Assembly: GCA_033297205.1 (NCBI GenBank)
Contig: MU859252.1
Span: 1 to 64,000, forward strand
Source of the DNA: Pseudoneurospora amorphoporcata
Taxonomy: Eukaryota > Ascomycota > Sordariomycetes > Sordariales > Sordariaceae
Reading direction: 5' to 3'
Length of the DNA: 64,000 bases
Part shown: positions 20,452 to 30,642 of the stretch, in pieces
Position numbering within the stretch: position 1 is the first letter of the stretch
How the letters are laid out: each line of letters begins with the position of its first letter
Position numbers and translations under genes: made by a program
Notes under the pieces: model-generated
What the model was told of the DNA's origin: nothing
Seen by the model: only the letters and a program-made list of their open reading frames with translations
Databases searched by the model: none

Positions 20452-22972
20452 ATGTTTCAACGACTGTACAATACGGAGGGTTGGGAAGACGATAAGGGCC
20501 ATAAGCAGTTTCGTCCTGCACCTCTGCAACAAATCCCCGCCGCCACCGCTATGTCCGCTACCCGTATGCCCGCTCCCCGGCTCTCAGCCGCTCCAGCTAC
20601 CAGTTCCGCCGATACAGAGACATCCGCCGGCGTCCAAAGCCTGAAGCAGGTAGAAGTAGGCTTACTTCTTTTCCCCCTACGACATTACAGAATAACGCTA
20701 ACACCTATAAAGAATCTGTATCATAACGTTCCCGTGTCACGTGGCTATATTCGCTTACTTCAATTATTGCCGTCTGAAGACGAGGACGCCGCAATACACT
20801 GTCGGCTCTTCCCTGCCACATTGGACTCAAAAGGCACTCGTCCGTACGAGGCCTTATCCTACGTGTGGGGCTCCGAGGACAAGCCTTGTTCCATCTCTAT
20901 AAACGGGTGCGACTTGGCCGTCGGAAAAAACCTTTACGTAGCGATGTTACATCTTCGAGATCACTTCATTGAACGAACTATATGGATAGATGCCATTTGC
21001 ATCAACCAAGGAGACAACGAAGAAAAAGGACACCAAGTTCAATCTATGGCGAAGATTTATGCTAAAGCAAGTCGCGTAATTGTTTGGCTTGGAGAGGAGG
21101 CAGCCGGTAGCGACCAAGCGCTTGAAGAAATACGCATCGCAGCCGAGCTGTCTATAAGGCGATTAGACGATAACACGGGAATCCTTACACTGCTTCAACG
21201 ACCGTGGTTTCAGCGCATCTGGGTAAGAGAACCGATATCAAAGTATTATAACTAAGGAAACTAACAGATTAATGCAGGTGCTCCAGGAAGTTGCCGCGGC
21301 TCGCCATATCCTGATCAAGTGTGGTTCTACTGAGGTTGACGGATCTGCATTCTGCTTAGGCCTAGATGCATTGAACCTGTCTAATGAAAGCACAGACTTG
21401 CAGGCTCGAATCCTTTCGGTAACCTACCTCATAAGGGGCGCAATCTTCCGGCCCAAATACGCGACCAGTCAGTCAGACAACTTTTCTCTTAACATACGCC
21501 CTCTGGGTGAACTGATAGAGATGTACCACACCCGCGAAGCTACGAATCGTCGCGATAAAGTATATGCCTTACTCGGTATGAGCTCTGATAATCCAACCGC
21601 AGTAGGATTATTCGCCGACTACGACATTTCGTGGAAACAACTCTTCAACAAACTCATTCACTTCCTCTTACCTAAATTGGTCTCTGTAGACCTTTCGGAC
21701 GATAAGGAGATTGCCGTCATTGAGGGCAAGGGCTGTATTCTTGGCGAAGTATCCTCGGTCAAGAGAAATGCTACTTGGGAAGACAGACAAGATGTGGCCA
21801 TTACTTGGAGGAATTGCCCCAGCTATATTTGCGTGAAGGAAGCATGGGTTTCTTGCTGGACCCTCCCGACCACAGTAAAATCCGTCCAAAAAGGAGATAT
21901 CGTCTGCCTTCTTCAAGGAGCGACGAGACCCACGATCCTTAGGCCATACAACGATCACTGGGCGGTTATAATAATTGCAGTTTCCCCAGCAGGCGATTCA
22001 CAAGCTACGACTAGAGATATCAAGTGGTCAGAACTTTTACAATCGATAACAGTCTTTCCACACGATTTTCTACTTATCTGGGATTGGAATATAAATCCAG
22101 ACAGGCAGCAAGATAAAAACAACCACGACTACTTTGCAAGCATTCCAGAGCATTCAAAGACCGGGTTGGAAGGCTGTCTAGATGCGGCGACTAGGATACG
22201 GAATGTCAGATTGGTATTACAAGAGGTGAAACAGTATGGAGTTGCAGTGAAAAATCTGCGGGTAGAAACGGCGGTTCTTGAGAGGGCATTAAGGAGCATG
22301 AGCAACCTAAAAAAGACTTGCTTAGGTCCCGAGGATTCAGAAAAGGAAGATGCAAAGGAAACCATAGTGAATCAACTTATTAAGGACAAGGGCCAATGGA
22401 CGCTTCTATGCTTGGCGGCAGAAAACGGGCATAAGACGGTCATAAAATTGCTTCTCGACACCGGCAAGGTCAACTTGCATAGGGAGGAGCTACAAACGGC
22501 GCTGTGGCTTGCAGCGCAAAAAGACTATAAAGCGATCGTTAAGATGCTTCTCGATACTGGCAAGGTTGATGCAGGTGCTAAGGATAAGAATGGACAGACA
22601 GCGCTGCATCGAGCGGCGATAACTGGGTATGAGGTAGTCGTTCAGCTACTTCTCGATACTGGCAAGGTTGACGCAGGTGCTAAGGATGAGAATGGACGGA
22701 CAGCGCTATATACGGCGGCGCAAAATGGGCATGAGGCGGTTGTTAAGCTGCTTCTCGATACTGGCAAGGTTGACGCAGATCCGAAGGATCAGGATGGACG
22801 GACAGCGCTGTATTGGGCGGCAAGGAATGGGCGTGAGGCGGTTGTTAAGCTGCTTCTCGATACTGGCAAGGTTGATGCAGATGCTAAGGATAAGGATGGA
22901 CGGACAGCGCTGTATTGGGCGGCAAGGAATGGGCATGAGGCGGTTGTTAAGCTACTCAGCCCTACATCCTAA
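20452..22972 (+). CDS. HET-domain protein with C-terminal ankyrin repeats
   Basis: Two exons, 20452-21222 and 21278-22972, give 821 residues. The 55-bp intron (GTAAGA donor, CTAAC, GCAG acceptor) joins RPWFQRIW to VLQEVAAARHI. HET motifs are complete: YEALSYVWGSED, TIWIDAICINQGDNEEK, RVIVWLGEEA and the post-intron WVLQE. HET proteins mediate vegetative incompatibility and regulated cell death. The middle region (GDIVCLLQGATRPTILR, FLLIWDWNINP) is typical of the large HET family with repeat tails. The tail has about six ankyrin repeats, the last ones 34 residues each and nearly identical, ending abruptly in KLLSPTS. The start is the first in-frame ATG; an upstream exon or a later ATG (20551) is possible. 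There are no internal stops, unlike its decayed neighbours. Confidence 0.88.
22547..22957 (+). repeat. 102-bp tandem ankyrin repeats, near-identical
   Basis: Units begin with CTTCTCGATACTGGCAAGGT at 22547, 22649, 22751 and 22853, exactly 102 bp apart; an earlier diverged unit starts at 22451. Each encodes LLLDTGKVDA... plus the ankyrin core (TALYWAARNGHEAVVK). The nucleotide identity is much higher than protein constraint needs. Confidence 0.88.
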
Positions 22973-23177
22973 GAGGCAGGCTTGGAGGACAACTCCACCT
23001 CGAGTCAGCCTTTTATAATCTTTCCTCCTGCAAGAATTGATCTTGGTTTACTCCCTAATCTTTATTGTTTGGCTTGGAACAGGATAGTTCTTGGATTACT
23101 TGCAATGGCTAGAACGTACTCTAGCTGCTACCGAATTATCGACCGTTTAATTGTGACCTCTAGGGACGGATGATATC

Positions 23178-23623
23178 TGTGACAAGGGCAGTAATCTGGG
23201 CTTGGAATAGTAGTTCAATTCAGCTAATAAACTACTTTGGTCTCGAAAGCCTTGTTGATCTTCTCAATCCTCTAGGAGAAGGTTGGGCTTCAAGACCTTC
23301 TTATGCCAAAGGGAATCGGTACGTACTTGAGGTACGCATCAAGCTTTGTCGCCTAAGGCTTCAAGACATCTATCTAGCAGTCTGCATACGTGTGGATCTT
23401 CCTGAATGCCTTCATCCATTCTTCATCTTCCTTTTGGCGCTGTCCTTCATCCGGGCGCCCTGCTTCTTGCTTGGTTGGCTGTGGTTGCTTCTGGGAGGAC
23501 CGTGGCCGAGGTGGGTGTTTGTGGCCGGAGGCCACTGAGCATCTTGAGGCTAATGCTAGGCGTTGAGGCTCTGTTGAGTCTTGCGATCATAACCTCTGGA
23601 CCGTGGGCAATGTCCGTGTGACA
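23178..23623 (+). mobile_element. Solo LTR, family A (446 bp)
   Basis: Starts TGTGACAAGGGCAGTAATC, ends CAATGTCCGTGTGACA, flanked by ATATC at 23173-23177 and 23624-23628. TG...CA ends and a 5-bp duplication show a solo LTR. It is about 35 bp shorter than the copy at 61100 because that copy has an extra GGTCCGGCC-type tandem insert. Confidence 0.92.
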
Positions 23624-23918
23624 ATATCCATCGGCAGCGTATCAGGACTGGTTTGGTTTATTGGTTTCTCGCAAGACATATAATATATTCCATATCGTCC
23701 TCAATTCCTTTCTTTTTATTTCTTTTTTTTAGCGTGCCACCAGAAGGGTCTGGGAGGATAGGCAAATTTATAGGAATTTTGTAAATTCTGGTACCTTCTA
23801 CTGTTGTCAAGATGACGTATTCCATTATGAAGAAGCAAGACTACTCCATCCCTTGACTCTCCTTTTGCAGGTGCTTGTGCAGTCCAGATGCCACGAGATT
23901 AACCCGTAACTACCCAAT

Positions 23919-24091
23919 TGTCACCGGGTTAGCCTGTGACATTTGTCGTATTGCACGTCCGCGCACACGGACTGGCCTGTCTGGGCTCTCGCCCATATAG
24001 CCAGTCCTCTACGCACATCTTCCTTTTTTCTCCTTCGCACAATAACGTATATCTTACTATAACTCTAATGGTGCCCTCTCGCCCTGTGATA
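23919..24091 (+). mobile_element. Solo LTR, family B variant (173 bp)
   Basis: Starts TGTCACCGGGTTAGCCTGTG and ends CGCCCTGTGATA, related at both ends and in the TTTCTCCTTCG block to the gypsy LTRs. Flanks are CCAAT and CCAGT, a 5-bp duplication with one transition. The empty site in copy 1 (about 8335) has a single ACTGG, the reverse complement of CCAGT. Confidence 0.85.
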
Positions 24092-24352
24092 CCAGTCCTG
24101 GCTAAGCTTAGTACAGTAGTAGAGGCCTCGATTCTCCTCGACTGAATAAGTAGTCTCTTCCTTGGTGGTGCTTGGGTGAGCCAATATATTTGTAATAGCG
24201 TTGCCACAGCTATATAGTCCTCCCTAGTCTAGATGCGGGGGGTCGCGGTTTAACATACGGCTTTGTACTACTAATATGGGTGTTAAAGGTACGTCAATGA
24301 TTAAGTAGGTCGTTCGGAGGCTTGGGTCTCGTAGGATGTTGGTGAAGACTGG

Positions 24353-24445
24353 CTAGAGGCGGCGGACGCGGAGGAGTTTGATCCAGATTACGACGACGAT
24401 AACGTGCCTACGAGAAAAGGGACACGACTGATAAGATGATACGTC
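24353..24445 (+). pseudogene. Short acidic coding remnant
   Basis: One frame reads GEDWLEAADAEEFDPDYDDD followed by a short basic tail and a stop. It looks like the end of a former protein but has no start and is not recognised. Low confidence. Confidence 0.2.
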
Positions 24446-24789
24446 GGTGCGAGTAAGTGATGCGAGGAGGTGACGCGAGGATTTTAGGGTCTGCACCCAC
24501 TTTATATGTATTCTAGCTTTTCTACAGTAGTAACTCCCCCTTTTGCTAAAACCCCTCCTTATGCTAAAGAATCTGGCTGCCCGCATTCCCTCCGGTGGCC
24601 AAGACTGCTAACTGCTATTTGCAACCGTGACGGCCCGGATTTGCAAAAGGGGGGGCTTTGACAGGCCAATCTGGGCATCTGACAGCTGCTGACAGCCCGC
24701 AAAACCCAGGGTTAGGGTCTTGGAAAGTTCCAGATTCCCAGCACTCAAACACTCTAATTTAACCTCTTTTGCCCACCTCCTTTGCCCAC

Positions 24790-25454
24790 TTCTTTTGCCC
24801 ACCTTCGACCACACGTTTAAAGCCCGCTACCGTCGTCACTTCCTACACTGGATATGTAAGCAGTTCACTGAGACCTCTAGTATCAAAGACCACCTCCATC
24901 AGATGAATCTGAGGTTTGCCCTCAAGTGGACCTCTCAGATCTGGTTCTTAGAAATTAGGACTGAGATTATTCGCAACTATTAGATCAGATCTACGGTGGT
25001 TAGCTCTGGTTCAGAGATAACTAGTGCCACTGAGGAGCTGCCATTAGATGTGAATGCCCTCTTTAAGCAGGTCCAAAACTTCGTCCCTATGCGAGACCGC
25101 ATAACTCTAGCTAACTTTCTGAATCCCGAGGACGAAAACGAGGTACCTACAGAGCTTAAAACAGCGGAGGAGGTACTTAATGCTGTCATTGTAGGTTGGC
25201 AGGTGGAAAACGGCAAGAATAAAATACTAGAGCAAGAGGAGGAGGACCGCAACTTTCAACTTCCAGTCACGATTTCAAGCAAGGAGGTGGTACAGCACAT
25301 TAGTGATATACTAGACTGGGCTCTCGAGAAGGACTGCCTTAAATTTGAGGAGATTCAGCAGTTAAGGAGGATAAAACAGGCTGTAGAAGGCTGGAGAAAC
25401 AACAGGAAAACGCAAGTCACGATCGAGGGGATGCTGCAATGCAGAAAAGTGTAA
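24790..25454 (+). pseudogene. C-terminal transposase fragment of the pogo/Fot1-like element
   Basis: A frame of about 220 codons is interrupted by a single TAG at 24981-24983 (RNY*IRSTV, where Trp is expected). It begins with FDHTFKARYRRHFLHWICKQ, a segment like the part that follows the DDE core in Fot1/Tigger-type transposases, and ends with a charged helical region (KEVVQHISDILDWALEKDC). The upstream two thirds of a normal transposase are absent. The family call is by resemblance and by the element ends. Confidence 0.6.
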
Positions 25455-25487
25455 AAATGTATGGGATTTTAACATAATTGACATAGT

Positions 25488-25572
25488 CCCCCCCTTTTGC
25501 AAAACCCCCCCTTTTGCAAAACCCCCCCTTTTGCAAAACCCCCCCTTTTGCAAAACCCCCCCTTTTGCAAAA
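25488..25572 (+). repeat. 17-bp subterminal tandem array, five exact copies
   Basis: CCCCCCCTTTTGCAAAA is repeated five times without change, 85 bp in all. Each unit contains the palindrome TTTTGCAAAA and repeats the inner part of the transposon's terminal inverted repeat. Confidence 0.92.
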
Positions 25573-25619
25573 AATTTCCGCTGCCGGGATTATTTGCAAA
25601 AGGGGGGGTTACTACTGTA

Positions 25620-26505
25620 TGCATTTTACACGACTAGGGACGAGTCTTTTGCTACCCGGGGGGGGGGGGGGGGGGGGGGGTAATATTACGGCACTAGCGG
25701 ATAGGTCCCGGCACGTGATGTCGTGCCGCGTGCACAGGCCACCTTAGCCCTAGGTTAAAACGCTGGGCGCCAGGCGCGCCTTTGCACGTTTTCCTCTTTT
25801 ATTCTTTATCTTGCGATTTTACTATAGACCTGGAATCAATATGTTCAGCTTTATCTCTCGTAACCACGTCGCTCGTGATATTACCTGCCACCCCACCGAA
25901 TTCAGCAGACATTGGTGTCAGTCACATATTACGGCGATAGCAGACTACCCACATCGACCAGGTAGTTGAGGAATCCTAACCCTAGTTCTGTCTCAGCCAG
26001 CACTAGGGTTAGGGTTCTAACCACCATATCTCGAAACACAGCTCCCCACAATCACTATCAGCTATATTTCCGCACCTCTTGAAAGATTGATTAATTAAAG
26101 AAATGTAAGAAAAGAACGAGTAAACGCTATTTCTTTTGACGGCCTGGTCATCCGTCGCAACTATATAAGACCACTTGAGCAACCGAATTGCCAGCTTCGG
26201 TTACTTGTACCCTTTTGCGGGGACACAGGCTGGTTAGTATAGTAGTCTGCCACCGCCGTGACATTTTTCAGCCCGGAACGGGAACCTGTCCTAACTTTTC
26301 TCTTGTACCTACGTATGCAACGAGTTAGAAGGGGAATATTCAATAACTTATAGAGCATTCGACAGTGCAATAAACGGACTATCGGCTTCCGAAGCGAACG
26401 TCCGAGTTGTAAAGAGTTGGATTTGTTCTACTAGAAGGCGACCACAACCAAGCACATCCTAGGCATCTTTTCATTACGCGATTCTATAGATCAATTACGT
26501 TCACA
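25620..26505. other. No gene seen; 23-G run and telomere-like motifs
   Basis: Holds an uninterrupted run of 23 G at 25658-25680, a GC-rich patch at 25700-25790, and short CCTAAC / AGGGTTAGGGTT motifs near 25975-26012. No supported coding region. Confidence 0.45.
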
Positions 26506-26823
26506 ATGGTGTTTATGGCACCTATCGTACAAGATTCGCAATACTGATTTGCGTGTTCGGGATCCGAGTCTCGCTATCTATACCACGAGGGACTTGATTA
26601 AGAACAAAAACCGGCAGAAAATAATATTAATACAGCTACGGTTAATACTACTTATTTTGAACGCAATGTCCAGCCTTATGAGACTACCCTATATACTATC
26701 CCCGGGCTGAATGGGTGTCAGAAAGTTAATGAGGTCTTCGTTGGGCAGGCTTTGCAGTTAGCCAAGCTGTCTCCTTTAGAACAATCTTTGAATGAACTCT
26801 TCTTCACTCCAAACAGAGAGTAG
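26506..26823 (+). pseudogene. Degenerate unrecognised coding remnant
   Basis: One plus-strand frame starting ATG at 26506 keeps coding character through in-frame TGA and TAA codons and ends at a TAG (26821). Its best part reads NTTYFERNVQPYETTLYT and KVNEVFVGQALQLAKLSPL. The family is not recognised. A family A LTR fragment starts 33 bp downstream. Confidence 0.35.
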
Positions 26824-26855
26824 AAACTGATTGCCCACCTCACTCACCCTGTTTC

Positions 26856-27110
26856 TGTGACAAGGGCAGAGTCCTGGGCTTGGAACAAAGAGTTCAATTC
26901 AGCTAATAATCTTTTTTGGTCTCAAAGGCCTTATTGATCTTCTCAACCTCCAGGAGAAGTTTGGGCTTCAAGGCCTTCTTATGCCAAAGGGAATCGGTAC
27001 GTACTTAAGGTACGTATCAAGCCTTGTCACCTGAGTCTTCAAGGCATCTATCTAGCTATCTGCATACGTATAGATCTTCCTGAATACCTTCATCCATTAT
27101 CCATCTATTA
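26856..27110 (+). mobile_element. LTR fragment, family A (5' half only)
   Basis: Starts TGTGACAAGGGCAGAGTCC and follows the other family A copies for about 250 bp to TTCATCCATTATCCATC, then diverges. The 3' half and any target duplication are missing. Confidence 0.8.
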
Positions 27111-28299
27111 CAATCCAATCAGAGATCCTTATGTTGATTTGGAGTAAAAACCACCTCACGAGAGAGGAGACCAGCTCCTACTCTACGGAAAAGACCAACT
27201 CGACCAGAGTGAGGATACTGGGTATCAACAACTGATGAGCAGGACAGATCCGCTATAAATAAGTGATCTTCGTCCATAAAATGAGGACGGAGAAGTCCTT
27301 ACACATCAACCATTGACCACCTGGGGAGGAGATTAGAAGTAACGCTAAAGCATTACCTCTAGAAAGGGAAAAGAAGGATCTCCAAAGGGTTGTAGAGCAG
27401 ATCTAGACGTCAATCTTCTTAAGAGGGGATCACGAACAGTAAATAAACTTAACGAATATTAAATCTATGGCAGGAACTCGACTGTCTTCGTAATAAAAAG
27501 GAGTGATTGTAACTAAGCGGCCGGCTTCACATTCTCCGATGTATGTGAAGGGAGAGGCTGATCGGGTCATTGGTTCTTAGAATTCAGGGTATTACCAAGC
27601 CAAGTGGGCTAACAGAAACCTACACGCCTTGGGATCGCAACACAAATTGTGTGTCCTTCATATCGAGAGCCGAAAGTACATAGGGGTATATTTCGGATGG
27701 TGGGACCTCCTTGGTCTCCTACCTCCCCAGACTAAACCGAACCTTATTGATCTTTCAGCCGTGCTCATGGCCACCGTGGGAATACGACACATCTATTAAC
27801 GCCTTCTCTTACTTTATAGGCTCGAAGCATCACATCCTACCCGAAGCCCCACTCCATACTGCAGGCTATGGCGCCCCCTATCTTATTCCTCCCTCTTCCT
27901 CCCTCTTCCTTCCTCTAACTTACTCTTCCTCTCTCTATCTTCCCTCATCTATTATTATGGCACCTCGTCAGCTGGCCTGTATATACAAACTATAATTTTT
28001 TTAAACCAATTAGTGAGACCTGGCGTATGTGATAGTAGCTAATATAGGACCCAAGACTTCTTCGTACTTCATCCAATATAGAGTGATAGGTGAAGAGAGT
28101 TTTTTCACGGATTGTGTTTCAAGATAAAAGTTCAGGACATCCTCCAATTTTCGGTTGCCTTATTCTTACATTCACATCCTATCCTTATATTATTAGACTT
28201 AGACATGCCAATTATTAACTCTTTAAGACCCTCATAGGAACGGGCATCACACTACGTTATGCACACTCATTCTCCTCTTCCGACTTTTAGATAGTCCTT
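27111..28299. other. No gene seen
   Basis: About 1.2 kb of moderately AT-rich sequence without a supported frame. A short CT-rich stretch near 27890-27955 is simple sequence. Probably decayed repeat DNA. Confidence 0.45.
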
Positions 28300-29180
28300 C
28301 CTACACCTTCTTCCTATTGAAATAGTCAATAATATTATTAAATTTCTCCTGACCCGTAACGCCAATAGCTTCGCTCAAACCTGTCGGGCGGCCTATTGGA
28401 GGGCCGACCCCTATATTTGGAAGGACAATATCCCTACGTCAACCAAGCCAGGTCCCATTACCTGGGGTATAGTTATAAAGTAACTCAAAGTTGTCAAGAA
28501 GGTTGTAGAAGCTGGCGTAAATATCAACGCCCCCGACTAGTTGTCTTGCTTTCATATACCTGAACGTTGTAATAACGACCCCGATGAATGGTCGTTAGCG
28601 AAAGTAGCGAGCAAGGACGCAAATAGTTCGCTACTTCACTTCGCCGCCTTAATAAACAACCTTGAAGCGGCTAAATACCTCCTTCAGAAAGGCGCGACTC
28701 TTCACAACACCGGGCTGGCCAGTTGGGCATTTAATATGTGCTCATGTTACTGGGTAGATGGGACAAACTACTGGGCAGACGAAAACGAAGATCAAGGGGA
28801 TGGTAAATACTACGAAGATTATCTTACCCTACCTTTATATACGGCAGTCTTCTATAGAAGTCTTGAAGTCGCCAAGCTTTTTCTATAATATGGAGCTAGC
28901 GTCCATCTCTATGGTATTGAACGTAATTTAGCAGAGGCTGCTGAAAAGCAGAACCGCCCTATTAAATCGAAAGATAACCTTTTTCACGTACTTGTTTAGA
29001 AAGGCCCTGATTATATAGCTTCGATTGACTTGATCGCACAATCTCCCAATACGGACATTAATGCAAAGGAGGATACATTTGCAATACCTTTGCAGATAGC
29101 CTTAATGAGACCGCACAATTCTGTCGTCATCGCAAAGCTGGCGGAATTCGGCGCTATGGAGACTGATGAATATATATAGT
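28300..29180 (+). pseudogene. F-box plus ankyrin-repeat protein, decayed
   Basis: One frame reads LLPIEIVNNIIKFLLTRN near 28305-28360, matching the F-box core (LPxEIxxxIxxFL), then FAQTCRAAYWRADPYIW. Ankyrin-like segments follow: VVEAGVNINAPD, LLHFAALINNLEAAKYLLQ, LPLYTAVFYRSLEVAKLFL and FAIPLQIALMRPHNSVVIAK. F-box/ankyrin proteins are common, rapidly changing fungal families that act as SCF ubiquitin-ligase adaptors. Several TAG/TAA codons interrupt the frame (for example after WGIVIK, NINAPD and KLFL), mostly explicable by C-to-T changes, so it is RIP-like decay. The 3' end is joined to a copia remnant. Confidence 0.65.
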
Positions 29181-29204
29181 CTTGGCTTTACGAGTGTATT
29201 CGCT

Positions 29205-29479
29205 GTGGCATGTACAATAACGCCTTGCCGCAAATCCTGTTCACAGATTCGGCAAATGCCAGGCACATCGCGCTCAACCCGGCCCAGACTGCCCGCACTT
29301 ACCACCTAGATCTACGCCATAAATGGATCATCAGCGCTGTGGCGAAGGGAGACTTCCACTTAGTTCACGTCGCCAGCAAGGATATGGTTGCTGATGGATT
29401 GACGAAAGGACTGGATAAGATGGCACACGAACATTTCGTGCAACAATTGGGCATGGCATCACCTCCCAAGACGACCTAA
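29205..29479 (+). pseudogene. Copia-type retrotransposon RNase H C-terminus
   Basis: An open segment reads LFTDSANARHIALNPAQTAR, YHLDLRHKWIISAVAKG, VHVASKDMVADGLTKGL. This is the C-terminal RNase H block of Ty1/copia polyproteins (DSxxA, HxDxRxHxI, ADxLTKGL). It is not interrupted, unlike its neighbours, so it decayed less or arrived later. Everything upstream of this block is missing. It stops at TAA followed by a purine-rich stretch where a 3' LTR could begin. Confidence 0.8.
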
Positions 29480-30075
29480 AAGACTAATGAGAGACAACAG
29501 GGGCTGGAGCACGGGTTTTTCGATGCAAACAAACGTAAACCTTCAATAGAGATGGCGATATCTGGGATAGATAGATAGATAGTCGTTTCTTTGTTTTCTG
29601 GTGCTGGAGGGGCTGTCTTGTGCCCAGCCGGCTCACGGTTAGCCGTGCCTGCCGGGCTGGGCCCACTTCTTCCCAGCACCACCACGCTTAGCTAGCTTTT
29701 TCCCCGCGATCGTTCGTAGCTCTGTTTCCTTCTTCAATACAACATCTTCTCTCTCTCGCCTTCTTTGTCCCTCTAGTCCAAGAGGATATTAGTGTCCTTC
29801 AGTGGTCTAGACATACTGTGTAGTAGGCATGCTATCCCGATGCTCTGGAAACTCGGGAACTCCAACGTTGTTACCAGTTCGTGTATTAAGCTGTGATCAC
29901 GAGCTGGGCTGGTCTGCGCTCCCCAGGGGCACTTCAGGCCAATAACTCACATGTATACATGAAATTACAAGACTCACGTGAACCAGAACAATCAAAGCAA
30001 CACCAAGCTGGTCTGAGTTGTGATGCAAGGTGCATCACCACTTTTTTGATCAAGATCCCTCGCCGGAGGCGAGGC
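29480..30075. other. Possible copia 3' region, no gene seen
   Basis: Follows the copia RNase H remnant. A GATA run lies at 29567-29581. A purine-rich stretch (GAGAGACAACAGGGGC) could mark a polypurine tract with an LTR behind it, but no second copy is visible to prove LTR borders. Confidence 0.35.
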
Positions 30076-30209
30076 CGAATTTGATCAGAGACTAATAAAG
30101 GGATGAATAGTAACGGGAAAGAACCCAACAAGTCCATCAACCCCGATGAGGCCGTTGCCTATGGTGCTGCCGTTCAGGCCGCCATTCTTTCCGGTGATAT
30201 CTCCTCCAA
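30076..30209 (+). pseudogene. Inverted duplicate of the hsp70 intron 3 / exon 4 junction
   Basis: About 134 bp match, in the opposite orientation, the hsp70 region 31434-31566. The copy includes the end of intron 3 (AGACTAATAAAGGGATGAAT) and the start of exon 4 (GGGAAAGAACCCAACAAG onwards). Because intron sequence is included, it arose from DNA rather than from spliced RNA. It lies about 430 bp beyond the hsp70 stop codon, so a read-through hsp70 transcript would contain a complementary segment. Confidence 0.88.
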
Positions 30210-30642
30210 TGTAGATATGAAGGTTAGACAGAGCATATCACATCACGTGCATCATATTGGAACAACTCGAAGTTAGTTTGAACAATCATAAATGGAATGT
30301 CTTCATGAAAAGGAAAAGTGATAACCATGGGAATCGTTATTAAATACAAAGCCATGCAAGTGTGCGATTTTGTCCTCCTCCCACTCCGTTCATTCCATAG
30401 CACTTTTTCCCCTCCTTTGTTCTCTTCATGAGACGGACTGAGACTGCAAAAGCAAAAGCAGATCTAGGCCTTGTGACTTAAAACCCATACCCGTTTAACT
30501 CCGCATTAGTTCCTAAGACCACACCATGTGCGATCGATCGTTCCAATCTACTGCGCAAAGTGTGAAATAAAAAAAGGGAAATAAGAGAGTAAAGAAAAAA
30601 AGTCGATGAGGATGCATTAGTTCAGGTCGTGGACGAATGCAT

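Larger units (their letters stand above)
23041..24280. repeat. Segmental duplication, copy 2, with two solo LTR insertions
   Basis: Inverted counterpart of 8130-8745, starting 70 bp after the HET-ankyrin stop codon. It is longer because a family A LTR (23178-23623) and a family B LTR (23919-24091) are inserted in it. Removing each LTR plus one copy of its duplication restores the sequence order of copy 1. Confidence 0.85.
24535..25617 (+). mobile_element. Internally deleted pogo/Fot1-like DNA transposon
   Basis: 1083 bp with inverted ends: CAGTAGTAACTCCCCCTTTT on the left and, read inward, CAGTAGTAACCCCCCCTTTT on the right. TA flanks both sides (24533-24534, 25618-25619). Within it is the C-terminal part of a transposase-like protein. 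The N-terminal DNA-binding and DDE parts are missing, so the copy is non-autonomous. Subterminal TTTTGCAAAA motifs recur on both sides, and there is a five-unit array at the right end. Confidence 0.8.

Noticed and set aside
25488..25572. CRISPR-like array
   Set aside because: The 17-bp units are contiguous with no spacers, lie inside a transposon end, and the genome is eukaryotic.
25975..26012. Interstitial telomere or subtelomere
   Set aside because: Only one or two TTAGGG-like units on each strand; far too short for a telomere array, and housekeeping genes follow on the right.
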